DNA of 64,000 nucleotides. Source: Diogma glabrata (lineage: Eukaryota > Arthropoda > Insecta > Diptera > Cylindrotomidae). Under the pieces are notes generated by a model. That model saw only the letters and a program-made list of their open reading frames with translations. It was not told the DNA's origin and did not search any database. The stretch covers positions 132,759,841 to 132,823,840 of the forward strand of contig OY856186.1 in the NCBI GenBank assembly GCA_963693315.1, in the 5' to 3' direction. A program made the translations under genes and the position numbers. Positions within the stretch are counted from its first letter, which is position 1; the number at the start of each line of letters is the position of its first letter. Positions 1-11,799 of the stretch are shown piece by piece.

Positions 1-618
1 AATAATTTTGTTAATTAAAATTCAAATAATGCCTGAATAGAAAAACAAAATATAGATTTTATTCGAGAAATTTAATTAAACCTTATATTATTATCTACAC
101 TCATTTAATTTTAAGAATAAATCTATGATCATTTCTTTCTAATAAAATAAATAAATAGTTCAAATAAATAGTTCAAAAATTTGAAAGAAAAATTCGAGAG
201 ATTTAATTAAACCTCATATTATTATCTATAGTCATTTAATCTTAAGAATAAATCTACAATCATTTCTTTCTAATAAAATAAATAAATAAATAGTTCAAAA
301 ATTTAAATAGAAAGAACTATTTCAATATATTATTAAAATCCGTTGAAAATTTTTGTTCAGTGAATTTTTGATTGTGATAACCAATCTAAAATATATTTTT
401 TCACTCTCAATTTAAATAAAATAAGTAATTAATATAATATTTTGACAAATTAATTTAAAAAGAAATTAAGCGACATCTAACAAACTGGTGATTTTTCTGT
501 GCTTCTAAAAATTATTTTCCTGTTTTGGTTTTAATAACCACAGATTCTAGAAATTGATTATCTGTCTAGAATAAAATTAGCTTTTATCGTAACATTTTAG
601 TGAAACCACTGTATAAAA
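1..618 (+). other. AT-rich leader upstream of errantivirus gag
   Basis: This stretch has no credible gene. It should hold the 5' LTR, primer-binding site and leader of the retroelement whose gag starts at 619. I could not match it to the candidate 3' LTR that begins near 10909, and no textbook tRNA-primer site is obvious. It contains the 131-bp tandem duplication listed separately. Either the 5' LTR has diverged beyond recognition, or the 5' end lies partly outside the window or has been replaced. Confidence 0.5.
61..310. repeat. 131-bp tandem duplication
   Basis: Two adjacent copies of an AT-rich unit with a period of 131 bp; the CGAGA motif near 64 recurs near 195. The copies share the TTTAATTAAACCT and ATTTCTTTCTAATAAAATAA blocks with scattered substitutions, so this is not simple-sequence slippage. 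No function is evident. Confidence 0.8.
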
Positions 619-1995
619 ATGCCTTCAGATCCCAATTCTATAATTAGACCACCCATATTAAATTCTTCAACTACTAATACTGGTACAAATACCCAAATCA
701 GTCTAGAGAGTTTGAATGTCCAAATATCACAAATTGTCAGAGATATCCTTAGACAAGACGGACAACGTCTCCTAGCAGACAGTAGTACAAACTCAGATAT
801 AAATAGTGACATTGACCAACCAATAAATATTGAGAACGATAAAGCACTTAATGATCTAGATAAAATACCAGACATCGTTAAAAGCTTACGAGACTTTTCA
901 GGCCAACCTGGTGAATTTAGTTCATGGAAAAAAAGTGTCGATAGAATACTTAAAATTTACGATCACCTGAAAGGTAGCCCAAAATACTACGGTATTTTAA
1001 GTGTGGTACGCAATAAAATTGTAGGGAGTGCAGATATTGCACTCGAGTCTTATAATACTCCATTAAATTGGAAAAAAATTTCAAAGTGTCTCACCCTACA
1101 TTATGCGGATAAAAGAGACCTAGGTACATTAGAGTACCAGTTGACAACGCTAGTCCAGGGTAAACTTACTATACTAGAATTTTATCAAATCGTCTTCCAA
1201 CACCTTTCTTTAATTCTAAATAAACTGTCGTGTATGGAAATGGGCGATGAATCACTAAATAACATGACAAAAGCCTACCGTGATAAAGCATTAGATACAT
1301 TTGTAAGAGGTTTGACAGGTGATTTACCTCGTCTTCTTAGTATCAGAGAACCAGTTGATTTACCTCAAGCATTACATCTTTGTCTGAAGTTGCAAAATAT
1401 TGACTTCAGGACCCAGTACGCGTATCAATACATACAAAGACCACAACCGATACCATTCCTACCACCTAGACGAAATACATTACAACAATTTAGACAACCT
1501 TTTTACCCTCAGTTGCTTCACAACCATCGGGTACCACAAAACCCAACTTTCTTCAGACCAGTTCCACCAAATAGGCCTATGCAAAATTTTTACTGTCCTA
1601 ATCAGATGTTGCCAAATATTCGAACTCAATGGACAAACCAATATAGACCACAATGGCAAAGACCAGAGCCTATGGACGTAGATCGAAGTATGCAATCTAG
1701 ACAGATTAACTACATGAATCGGCCTGCACAACCGAATAATAATGCTACCCAAAAGTGACAATTTTTAAGCTCAACTCAGCAGTCACACCCTCCAAACAAG
1801 TTTCAAAGAGTTTATCACACAGAACAAAGTGCAAATGTTATACCACCAATAGAAACTGAAAACATCGAAACTAGCGTGGATGATTTTAATTCTGACGACG
1901 CGAACGAGCAAACATACGACGAATACATCGAATCTTACGATAATCCTACATTTGACCAATCCGAACAATTAGAAGACATATATTTTTTAGACTAA
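619..1995 (+). pseudogene. gag: errantivirus-type Gag, broken by one in-frame TGA
   Basis: Structural protein of a Ty3/gypsy errantivirus: it would form the particle and package RNA. The frame opens with ATG at 619 and runs as a 379-codon ORF to a TGA at 1756-1758. The same frame then stays open to TAA at 1993-1995, about 459 codons in all, the usual size for insect errantivirus Gag. The middle (codons ~90-270) has the capsid-like block common to these Gags. The C-terminal part is rich in Pro, Gln and Asn and lacks a CCHC zinc knuckle, as is typical for errantiviruses. The acidic tail reaches a slippery site overlapping pol. The stop makes this copy defective. Confidence 0.85.
1983..1989 (+). 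promoter_or_regulatory. -1 frameshift slippery heptamer, gag to pol
   Basis: The bases T TTT TTA sit in the correct zero-frame register of gag, six bases before its stop. Slipping back one base enters the open frame that holds the protease motif at 2061-2072. This matches the canonical X XXY YYZ pattern used by gypsy elements to make Gag-Pol. I did not define a downstream pseudoknot. Confidence 0.75.
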
Positions 1996-4193
1996 GCCAC
2001 TCTTCGCTCCCTTACTACGAACTTAAAATTAGGAACGGAGAGTACTTAAAATTCTTAATAGACACGGGATCAAACAAAAACTATATTCAATCGAAACATG
2101 TTCGAACGCCAATTCCCAATGACAAACCATTCTGTGCCAATTCCATTGCAGGAAGTGTTAATGTAACAAACCATTCCAACATAAATATTTTCGGAGACAA
2201 TACAGAAAAATTGAAATTTTATATTTTACTCTGTCTTAAATCTTTTAACGGAATAATTGGCAATGACACCCTTAGAAAACTGCAAGCAATTATTCACACG
2301 GACAAAGGACATATGATAATTTATCCAGATACAATCATTCCCCTAAAACAACACCAAACGGACGACGTAAATAACATTGATCTCAGAATCTCACATCTTA
2401 ACACGGTGCAAAAGCAGAAATTATACTCAATCGTAAAAAGTTGTCCCAAATTGTTCGCTGACCCCGACAAAAAACTGACCTACACCACAAGAATTAAAGG
2501 AGAAATTCGTACGACTTCCGATACTCCAGTTTATTCTAAAGCTTATCCATACCCAATGGCCTTAAGAGAGGAAGTCGAAAAACAAGTTAACGAACTGCTT
2601 AAAGATGGAATCATTCGACCTTCTAGATCGCCATACAATTCTCCAGTCTGGATCGTGCCTCGAAAGGAAGACGCATCTGGTATGAAAAAGTATCGAATGG
2701 TGCTAGACTACAGAAAGCTGAACTCTATAACCATCGCCGATAAATACCCAATACCAGAAATAAATGAAGTTCTTTCAAATCTTGGTAAAAATATGTATTT
2801 CACCACAATAGATCTCAAAAGTGGGTTCCATCAAATACCTCTTAAGACATCAGACATAGAAAAAACCGCATTTTCTATAAATAATGGGAAATTTGAATTT
2901 ACACGATTACCTTTCGGTCTAAAAAATGCTCCATCGATATTCCAAAGAACACTCGATGACATTCTTAGGGAACATATAGCTAAAAGATGTTACGTCTACA
3001 TTGACGATATAATAATATTCGGAAAAAATGAAGACGAACATTTTCAAAACCTAGTACAAGTTTTTAAAACTCTTTAGGAAGCCAATATGAAAATCCAACT
3101 CGACAAGTGCAATTTTCTTCAACAAGAAGTTGAATTTTTAGGGTTTATTGTCGGAATAGATGGAATAAAATCAAACATAAAGAAAATTAATGCAATAATC
3201 GATCTCCCAGCACCGAAGAACCTCAAAGATCTAAGATCCTTCTTAGGCATGTCAGGATATTACCGCCGTTTTATACAAGACTATGCCAAACTAGCGAAAC
3301 CCCTGACATCCCTTTTACGAGGGGAGGATGGTCGAATCTCCAAAAATGCATCTAAAAACAAAGTAATTCACCTAAACGAACAAGCACTCGAAGCTTTCAA
3401 GAGATTGAAAACTACTCTTGTTTCGGAAGAGGTAATGTTATCTCACCCAAACTTCACAAGAGAATTCGAGTTAACAACAGACGAATCTGAATATGCTTTA
3501 GGAGCTGTGCTCACACAAGACAATAGACCCATCACTTACATTTCAAGAACTCTAAGTAAGACAGAAGAAAATTATGCGACAAACGAGAAAGAAATGTTAG
3601 CTATAATATGGTCACTTAATTCCCTCAGGAATTATTTGTATGGCTCTCGTAAAGTAAAAATATTAACAGACCACCAGCCATTAACATATGCTCTTAGTAA
3701 TAAGAACACAAATAGCAAAATGAAACGATGGAAAGCTATTCTCGAGGAATACAACTATGAATTAGTATATAAACCTGGAAAGTCAAACGTCGTAGCAGAT
3801 TCCCTTTCCCGATTACCAGGTCCTGAAGAAGTTAATGCTCTAACATCAACCCAACACAGTTCCGACAGTTCTTCACATAATCTAGTACCAACAGTTGATG
3901 CTCCAATTAATGTTTTCCGTAATCAACTTATATTGAAAACGGACGATATTGAAACCAGCTATCAAACAAAAACCCTTTTTTCTAACTATATTAGACACAT
4001 TTTCGTACAACCAAACTATTCCAAGACGGACCTCATAACAATTTTCAAAAGATACTTAAGCCCCAACGTTGTAAATGGTCTCCTTACGTCAGAATCTATT
4101 ATGGGCGAGGTTCAACAAATATATCCGCTTCACTTTAAGAACTACAAAATTCGCTTTCTTTACGCAAAATATGGTAGAAGACATAGAAAATGA
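1983..4193 (+). pseudogene. pol: errantivirus Pol: protease, reverse transcriptase, RNase H
   Basis: Polyprotein for processing and reverse transcription of the element. In the -1 frame after gag come an aspartic protease active site LIDTGS (2055-2072), the RT with LDYRKLN and catalytic YIDD (2997-3008), the connection region FLGMSGYYRRF (~3241-3275), and an RNase H with TDESEYALGAVL (~3478-3510) and a later DHQPL block. One in-frame TAG (3075-3077) interrupts RT just after the palm; the frame continues unchanged behind it. At ~4165-4195 the frame is lost and integrase continues in another frame. Order and motifs are those of gypsy/ZAM-like elements. Confidence 0.9.
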
Positions 4194-5092
4194 GGCACAA
4201 CAGGATGAAATAATCAGCAGAGAGCATAGACGAGCTCATAGAAATGCATGCGAAAATCGAATGCAAATACTGCGGAAGTACTACTTTACCGAAATGGCAT
4301 CAAAAATTTCTGCCAAAGTTAAAGACTGTACTATATGCAAAGAAAATAAATACGAACGGCACCCCAACCATCAAGAAATTCTCGCCACTCCTATACCTAA
4401 TCACCCCGGACATACAATTCACATTGACATTTTCTCCACGGCAAAACATTTCGTCCTAACAGCAATTGATAAATTTACAAAATTTGCTCAAGCAAAATTA
4501 ATAAAATCTCGTGCTATCGAGCACATAAAAAAGCCACTCCAAGACATATTGCTGTATTTTTGTGTACCTGTAGCTGTTATCGTAATAGATAACGAAAAAT
4601 CTCTTAACTCAGCATCTATCACTGCCATGATGCAAGATGACTTTCACATTCAAGTATTTACTTCTCCTCCTGTTAAAAGTGAAGTCAATGAGATATTTAA
4701 AAGCAGAAGGTCCACCTCGTACATTTAAACAACTCCTCGAACGAACGGTCAATGAGTACAACCACACGGTTTATTCGACAACTAACAAAAAACCAGTAGA
4801 GCTTTTTTTCGGACGAATTCCAAATATTAGCCCTGAACAATTCGAACAAATACGGTTGACCAATATTGAAAAATTAAAATCAAAACAACAAAAAGATATT
4901 AATTATCATAACAAGAAACGAAAACCCATCAAACAATATTCACCTGAAGATATAATCTATGTCAAACATAATAGAAGATTAGGAACGAAACTAACCGTTC
5001 GGTTCGTTCGAGAGGTAATAAGAGAAAATAAAAATTCAACCGTTATCACCGAATCTGGTAGAACAGTACACAAATCCAACATCCGTAACTAA
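4140..5092 (+). pseudogene. errantivirus integrase, frameshifted and missing catalytic Glu segment
   Basis: C-terminal Pol domain that would insert the cDNA. The zinc-binding HHCC module is visible (EHRRAH near 4219, CTICKENKY near 4327). The first two catalytic Asp residues are at 4426-4428 (HIDIF) and 4588-4590 (VIDNE). Around 4683-4692 the sequence jumps from the segment that should precede the third catalytic residue straight into the block with LKAEGPPRTF, in a new frame. Roughly a dozen residues, including the DDE glutamate, appear deleted. The tail (to 5092) keeps the FFGR and VHKSNI blocks of gypsy integrases. Two frameshifts plus the deletion mean no active integrase. Confidence 0.88.
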
Positions 5093-5106
5093 TACCAACC
5101 GTTTAA

Positions 5107-5118
5107 TTTTTATTACAG
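5107..5118 (+). promoter_or_regulatory. likely 3' splice site for env mRNA
   Basis: A pyrimidine-rich run ends in TTACAG just upstream of the ATG at 5121. Errantiviruses express Env from a spliced subgenomic RNA with the acceptor near the pol end, so position and sequence fit. The donor was not identified. Confidence 0.5.
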
Positions 5119-5120
5119 AC

Positions 5121-5593
5121 ATGTACTTAACCATATTAATGCTGGAATTCAATTGCTTGATTTCACAAATTCCCTATTCGTGTCGATTAATATGGGTCAT
5201 GCTAAAATACAAACTGGCTGTTTTAAGATAATCCATGTCATTGACCTAGACGAATACGAAAATGTTACACTCGAAATTTTATCGCTCATGAGTACCAATG
5301 AGTCTAGACAACATCATCTTGCTCCCTATATACTTTTTGAATTGGATCAAGTTCAAAACTTAATATTAAATTTAAAACCACATCAAAGAAAGAGGTCACT
5401 TAATTTCATAGGAAGCGCATGGAAATGGATCGCAGGTAATCCAGACCATGACGATTTTATAACTATTAAAGAAAAAATGAATAATGTTTTATATAATAAT
5501 AATAAACAAGTTGTAATAAATAATTTAATAACTGAACGATTAAACAATTTGACTAAGATAAACAATGAAATTAAAAACGCACTAGCTATTAAT
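5121..5593 (+). pseudogene. env: errantivirus Env, N-terminal portion
   Basis: First part of an F-protein-like envelope glycoprotein. A short hydrophobic leader opens at ATG 5121, but the main frame (5153 onward) is in another register, so there is a frameshift near 5155. The main frame holds a basic cleavage-type motif followed by the glycine/tryptophan-rich fusion-peptide-like segment (~5380-5450), as in insect errantivirus Env. The frame is cut at 5593, where a TIR element is inserted after a 7-bp duplicated target. Codon phase at 7405 on the far side is the same, so the interruption is from insertion. Confidence 0.85.
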
Positions 5594-7397
5594 TAAGCTG
5601 ACCAGATTATTTTCAAACCAAAAGATGACATTTTTTTAAAACAAACACCCTCCTCTCCCCAACAATCTAATGAAATAAAAATTTCGTATAAATTAAAAAT
5701 TTTGTAACAAAACTAAAATTTATTATAAAATTGTTGAGTATTAAAATATGCAAAATAATTAATTTCGCCAAAATCGTGCATATTTTTTTTAATTATTCAT
5801 GTCCATATTTGGATGACTGACTTCTTTCAATAGGGTTTCGCTGACTTGATCGTCAATACATTTAATTGAAATTTGAGACTTTTCAGATGTCCGTATATAA
5901 TATTAATAGTGTAACGATTCTACATAAAATTGTATTAATCCTCAATTTTCGATATACAATATTTCAAAAATAAAATCAACGTCACATTATTTATAAGAAA
6001 AAGGGCCAAAACATGAAATAAAATATATCGAAACTAATTACGTAGATTTTTGAAGCTTTCTGTGTAAAGAATGGATTTTCCTGGAATATACGAGAAATTA
6101 AGCAGAATTATATATAAGTGTTACGTTTTTCCAACCTTACTTCGAATTGGCCTTACTCTCAATTCGAAATACGCAGTTCCCAAATCTCTTTAGAGTTCGA
6201 TCACTGATTAGTAAGCACAAACACCAGGTTTTATTAAGTATTCAACCCTTTAATTATCCCACAACAACAGGAAACAATACAGCAAACAATATTCGTAACT
6301 AGAATATTCTTTCAACAGCTTCAAAAACTCCAACGGTTTATTGTAGAAATTTCCAGTAACACAACGTTCAAAATAATACACAAAATATTTCTAGTCAATA
6401 ACACTTATATCTTTATTCACAAAACTAATTTAAAAGTCACTTTTATAATTTTAACTTCACTATCGTAGGTTTAAAATAAAACTAATTATTAATCTACAAG
6501 AGGCAATCGCTTATATACCGTTCCGCTTAATTCTATACAATTCGAGGTAACTTTCTAGAAACTTTGAGAAAATAGTATAATATTCATAACAGTAGAATAT
6601 CCATAAAATCATTCAATTTTATTTATTGTCCACCCAAGTTCTACGAAATAAAACAACAACACTATTCATTTCATTAATTTGTTGTAGTATTTTGTTGATT
6701 TGATTTTCCTGGAAGTGACCGTAATCGTCTAGATTTTACTGTAATCGTAACATAAGGAATGTCTTTTCTAGAATGAGAAAAGTTATATTTTATACTGCGA
6801 TGATTTAAAATGCGACTGCGATAATGTTAATAATTTAATTGTAATGTGATTTGAAGCTATTGGTAGAATATTCTAAAAAGAAATGCTGTATTGTTTTCCT
6901 GTTCTTGTGAAACAATAGCGGAGTTGAATACTTAATAAAGTTTGATGTTTTTGCTTACTAATTAGTGATCCAATCCAGAAGGTGTTTTGGGAATTACGTT
7001 TATCGAATTGAGAGTAAGGCCAATTCGAAGTAAGGTTGAAAAATGTTACAACAGAAAATACTCTTTTAACCGAGGCGTTTGGTCCTGCTAGAGCAAAAAA
7101 GAATCTATAAGTTTTGAAATTTTGGCATAAGTAATGCATTCTGTCTCAAAATGAATGACTATTTGACCCATCGTTGGTCATGCTCGATTTGGTTGTCATT
7201 CCACAATTACAGCTTTTGATAATCCCAATACATATTTATTTTTCGAATTTCATTCATTCATAATGCTATATGATAAAAAAGATGACAATGATGCTGATTT
7301 TTGTAGAAGATGACAAAAAGATGACATTATTTTTAAAGATGACGATCATACGTAAAAGATGACTGTCATCTTCAAAAGATGACGTCTGGTCACCTTA
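5594..7397. mobile_element. 1.8-kb TIR DNA element inserted in env, 7-bp TSD
   Basis: The element starts TAAGCTGACCAGA and ends with the inverted complement TCTGGTCACCTTA, one mismatch in 13. It is flanked by TATTAAT on both sides (5587-5593 and 7398-7404). The env reading phase is continuous across it. The right end repeats AAGATGAC-type words. No transposase ORF is visible, so it is non-autonomous. A related fragment in opposite orientation lies at 16420-16690. Superfamily is unassigned; a 7-bp TSD is unusual. Confidence 0.75.
6125..7043. mobile_element. 0.9-kb long-TIR element nested inside the 1.8-kb element
   Basis: Arms at about 6125-6330 and 6850-7043 are inverted copies. The shared block CCTTACTTCGAATTGGCC with AATTGGCCTTACTCTCAATT is present in both, and similarity extends about 200 bp. 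The hexamer TGTTAC directly flanks both ends (6119-6124, 7044-7049) and is a candidate TSD. No ORF of note. It lies inside a host element that itself interrupts env, giving a three-level nest. Confidence 0.6.
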
Positions 7398-7404
7398 TAT
7401 TAAT

Positions 7405-7587
7405 GAACATCTTAATGATAAGATCATACAAGACGTGGAATACAAGATGAAGATACTCAAAGAAGATTTAAATAACATAAATTACGCGATTCACTGGGCA
7501 AAATCGGGGATTGTAAATTCACTTATATTGTCCAAAGAAAAAATAAAGTTAGCAATTGATACATTTAAAAAGGAACATTTTCCTTTT
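7405..7587 (+). pseudogene. env: errantivirus Env, middle fragment
   Basis: A short stretch of about 61 codons in phase with the Env frame ending at 5593. It has the charged helix and WAKSGIV-type motif typical of the middle of errantivirus Env. It is cut at 7587-7588 by the foldback that starts at 7589. Stop-free sequence seen beyond 7589 belongs to the foldback arm, not to Env. Confidence 0.75.
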
Positions 7588-7588
7588 A

Positions 7589-9993
7589 GGCCAGTAATAA
7601 TAGGAGAAAAAATTAGAAAAAAAAAAATAATTCGTTACAGCAAACTGACAGCGGGATATTGTAGAACACGATATTGTAAAAGAGGGAAACATAAATCGAA
7701 CCAGCAGCTGCTATCCGGGGGAGAATGGGGAGGGTTTTTAGGGGTTGAAAAAGGTTTTTCGTGATTTCTGGCTAAACCGTGCATCCTATCAAAAAGAGTT
7801 ATATGTAAAAGTTGTAGGGAATAAAAAGATCTACACTTTTTGTACGGACCATTTTTACCCTCACCTCAACATTTTTCGAAAAAAATGCGAAAAACCGATT
7901 TTTTTCTTTTTTCTTGTTTTCTTTTACAAAAAAAATTTTATGAAGTTCAAATTTTGGAAAAAGATACCTCCATTTATTGGAAAAAGGCGGCAATTTTTTC
8001 GGAGGGAAATATTTAGACGTTGTTGTTAAAATTAATTTTTTTGAAAAAAAAAACCAAATTTTTAACTGCGATTCCTCTTAAAACTACGCCTCCTAATGAG
8101 TTCAGTTTTGACTCATTTACTCGTTCTTACGTTTATTTTTGATAAGTGGTAAAAAAATGGTACACTGTTATGGAAAAAAAGGCGGGAAAATTGAAAAAAC
8201 CGAGAAAATCGCTTTTTTTTCGTGGTAATTTGCATATTTATCGTTGAATAATCGTTATCAATTAATAAAATCATTTAAATTTTTAATGATAAACGTAAAC
8301 GACGATCATTTGGAAATAAATTAATGAATAATTATATGCTTTCGTTACTTTTAGTTTATTTAGGTAACAAAAAAGTAAATTTTATTCTTCAAACATGGCG
8401 ATCTCAAAAAGTACCTTTTAGTTTTCTTTCATGTTTTTTATATTTTACAGATTTGTTATTTACTTAAAACATACTAAACCTATAAGGACAATTGTTATTT
8501 TTTGTTTTTGAGAAAAACACATTTGAATATAGGTTGATTTTTTTTGTACTTTGTGCCATACACTAAACCCAAGTTTACTGATTCTATTAAACTTATTTTG
8601 GTTTTAGAAGGTACTAAATGAAGTTTAAAGAAGGTACTAAATAAGCTTTTTTTGGGTTTTCTGAAGGTTTAATATTTTACCCAAAACATACTCAAATTAC
8701 AGACAGACGTTTTGTTCGACGATAAAAACCAATTCGAATATTTGTTAGCAAAAATATGCCCGTTGCAGATTTTGCTGAAATTTATCAAATAGATAGTGAA
8801 TTTTCCTTTCAATTACAATAAGAAATTCATATTAAATTAAAATATATCATATATTAATTATCATATATTATAAACTAAAATAAGCATTAAATATTTTAGA
8901 AAAATGAAAATTCTGCCAATCCCACGTACTTTCGAAATCAAATTGCTCAAGAACGGCTTTACCAATTTTATCAAACTTTTTTTTTTTGTAGGTGATTAGT
9001 TAGTCGTTTGAAAAAAAAAATAATTAATTGTTTTTGTAATTAATTTTTAAATTAAAATATTAAAAAACTTTTTTAAAGTTGGCGCTTGGGTTGAAGATCA
9101 ATTGAAATTTAATTTATTTTTGTAAAAACAGTTCTATCCTTACTCTAAAATATTAAAAATTTACAAAGAGGCTAATATTCGTGTTCTTGAGATATTTAAT
9201 TTTTAAGATTTTTAGTACGACTGAAATTCTAATTGTTGATTATTTCTTCGAACAATTTTTATCAAGTTCGAAAACGAAAGCATCATAACTGTATTTCCGA
9301 ATGATCGTTGTTTACGTAATAATAAAAAAAATAATATGATTTTATTAATTAGTAACAATTATTCAACGATAAATATGCAAATTACCACGAAAAAAACCAT
9401 TTTTTCGGTTTTTTCAACTTTCCCGCCTTTTTGTCCATAGATTTATACTTTTTTTACCATTTATCAAAAATAAACGTAAGAACGAGTAAATGAGTCAAAA
9501 CTGAACTCATTAGGAGGCGTAGTTTTAAGAGGAATCGCAGTTAAAAATTTGTTTTTTTTTTCAAAAAAATTAATTTTAACAACAACGTCTAAATATTTCC
9601 CTCCGAAAAAATTGCTGCCTTTTTCCAATAAATGGAGGTATCTTTTTCCAAAATTTGAACTTCATAAAATTTTTTTTGTAAAAGAAAACAAGAAAAAAGA
9701 AAAAAATCGGTTTTTCGGCTTTGAGGTGAGGGTAAAAATGGTCCGTACAAAAAGTGTAGATCTTTTTATTCCCTACAACTTTTACATATAACTCTTTTTG
9801 ATAGGATGCACGGTTTAGCCAGAAATCACGAAAAACCTTTTTCAACCCCTAAAAACCCTCCCCATTCTCCCCCGGATAGCAGCTGCTGGTTCGATTTATG
9901 TTTCCCTCTTTTACAATATCGTGTTCTACAATATCCCGCTGTCAGTTTGCTGTAACGAATTTTTTTGTTGTTAAAATACTATTTTTCCTGGCC
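7589..9993. mobile_element. 2.4-kb foldback element with ~730-bp inverted arms
   Basis: The left arm (7589 to about 8350) and right arm (about 9270 to 9993) are inverted copies over roughly 725-760 bp with few mismatches apart from small indels. The termini read GGCCAG...CTGGCC and are flanked by TA on both sides (7587-7588, 9994-9995). The arms carry ORFs that mirror each other and are not credible genes. The central ~900 bp holds other repeats: 8380-8890 matches 47860-48140, and 9130-9270 matches 58310-58460. The env frames on the two sides differ by one base, so a TA-only duplication needs one extra indel. Confidence 0.75.
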
Positions 9994-10875
9994 TATTTCT
10001 CTACAATCGAAGAAGCTTTAAATTTTGCCGAAATTAAAATTATTACAGATTCTAATTCGATTCTTTATATCGTAAATGTTCCTATAACAGATCATAAAAT
10101 TTACGACAAAATCATTTTGAAACCAGTAAAAAGAAATAAAATTGCCACAGAGTTAGTATACGAAACAATTTTAAGAAATAATAACGAATTTTTTGCTTTA
10201 AAAGAAAATTGTGGCACGCTTAATCTCATATCTATATGTAAATCTAAAAATGTAATCAATTTATCAAACACATCTTGTATTCCAAATCTTCTCAAAAGCA
10301 TGTTAGCGGAATGCAATAATGTAAACAACCAACACATTCCTCAAATCGAAGAAATAACTCCAGGTATAATTCTCCTTAACAATTTTAACAGCACTATCCT
10401 AATTCAATCTATACCCCAACATTTGGACGGCACATTTTTAATTAAATTCAATAATATTTCAATAAACATTGCCGGTCAGTCATTCACTTCACGTGAAGAA
10501 ACCCAATTTCATGTTTTACCCGCAATTTTACATCCACTTTCGAAAGAGAGGGAGCTAAAACGAATACTATCGTTAGAAATGATGGAGGAAATTCATATCA
10601 ATAACACGAACGCGATAAGCCTTCTACATTCAGAATCCTCTAGGTTTCATTACCTATGTTATGCCTTTGTTGCTGCAGCTTCCTTCATAATTTCATACAA
10701 ACTTTGTATTAAAGCTATCAAAACCTTCAAAATTAGTAAGCAAACTTCAAGTCCAAAACACACTTCATCTGATTCAGTATATTTTCCAAATTCAAAACCA
10801 AAACAAAGTTCGATAATTCTAAGACCCGCTTCCAGCGCTCCAGAACTGAATTTCAATAACATTCCATATTTCTAA
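9994..10875 (+). pseudogene. env: errantivirus Env, C-terminal portion with membrane anchor
   Basis: Ectodomain remainder and tail of the envelope protein, open from 9994 to TAA at 10873-10875. Several Cys residues lie in the central part (10210-10320). A hydrophobic segment (~10650-10710) serves as membrane anchor and is followed by a Ser/Pro/Lys-rich cytoplasmic tail. The upstream ORF start (9898) lies in the foldback arm and is not the gene start. The block is followed 34 bp later by a polypurine tract, the normal order in gypsy. Confidence 0.8.
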
Positions 10876-10899
10876 GTGATTGAGGACAATCACATTTAA

Positions 10900-11190
10900 G
10901 TGCGGAGGAGTTAATTAACCTTCATATTACATTCCTATAAATGTTTTGTCTTCTAATATCCTATTACAAATTGCATTCCGTAAAAATTTTCTCACAGAAA
11001 CAAACTCATTAATTGACAAGCTTAGTTTCTGTGAAATAGAATATAATATTTCAATAAAATTATTATAAATATTGTCTATTATGCAAAAACATTGTAAAAC
11101 ATTTTTAGCATTAAGTTTAGAAATTTAAAATTGTATTTACTATCTTTTTGAGTTTAATAAAGTAAAGAAGTCTTCCTCTAAAAAAATTAT
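10900..11190 (+). repeat. polypurine tract and putative 3' LTR
   Basis: After env comes the purine run GTGCGGAGG (10900-10908) and then AGTTAATTAACC. Gypsy LTRs begin AGTTA directly after a similar tract, so the 3' LTR probably starts at 10909. An AATAAA signal occurs near 11156. The right end is not defined, because no matching 5' LTR is recognisable at the left edge of the window. Confidence 0.55.
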
Positions 11191-11221
11191 TTTTTTTAAA
11201 TAAATAAGGAATAATTCCTTA

Positions 11222-11420
11222 ACTTATATAACCACATATATTCATCTCTATCATACTACAGTCTGATTTTTTTCAAAATAATTGTATAACTATGACAACA
11301 AACAATAACAAATATATTAATTGGATAATGAAATTTTGAATTAAATGGGTGTTTTGATAAAAATTTCGATTTTTTATAGAATTTAAACAAATACAAATGT
11401 TTTTTACTTTTTAACTAGTT
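11222..11420. repeat. dispersed repeat (matches 19450-19575 and 24440-24600)
   Basis: A block with AACTATGACAACAA, then ATTGGATAATGAAATTTTGAAT and TTTTTTACTTTTTA recurs in diverged form at the two other sites. No ORF or terminal repeats were recognised. Confidence 0.6.
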
Positions 11421-11799
11421 TTTATTCTGAAAATATTTTTGTCAATTAAATTAAATATTGCACATGTATCCGATAAAAAACATTTTTTTTTTTGTTTCAA
11501 GGGTAGTATTCTACTTTACCGATCCATAACCAACAAAAGTGTTAAACGTCAAACAACGAGAATTTCAATAATCAATTGTTACATGAAATTAAAAATATGT
11601 ATTGTATTTGTTAAAAATAACTCCATATTATGTCGATGTTATTTCGCGATCTGCTCTTCAACTCTGTAAAAGTAATAAGATGTCATTTTAATGCATCCAA
11701 AACCGATTTTGGGAATTTTATGGTGCGTGATTTCATCAATGAAAACTTCCGCGGCGGTAGTGGAACATTGATCAATCGTTTAATCAAATATATTGCGAT

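Noticed and set aside
7745..9845. Paired ORFs of ~90 codons at 7745-8029 and 9576-9845
   Set aside because: They are mirror images produced by the arms of the foldback element; no family resemblance and heavy Phe/Lys bias from A/T runs.
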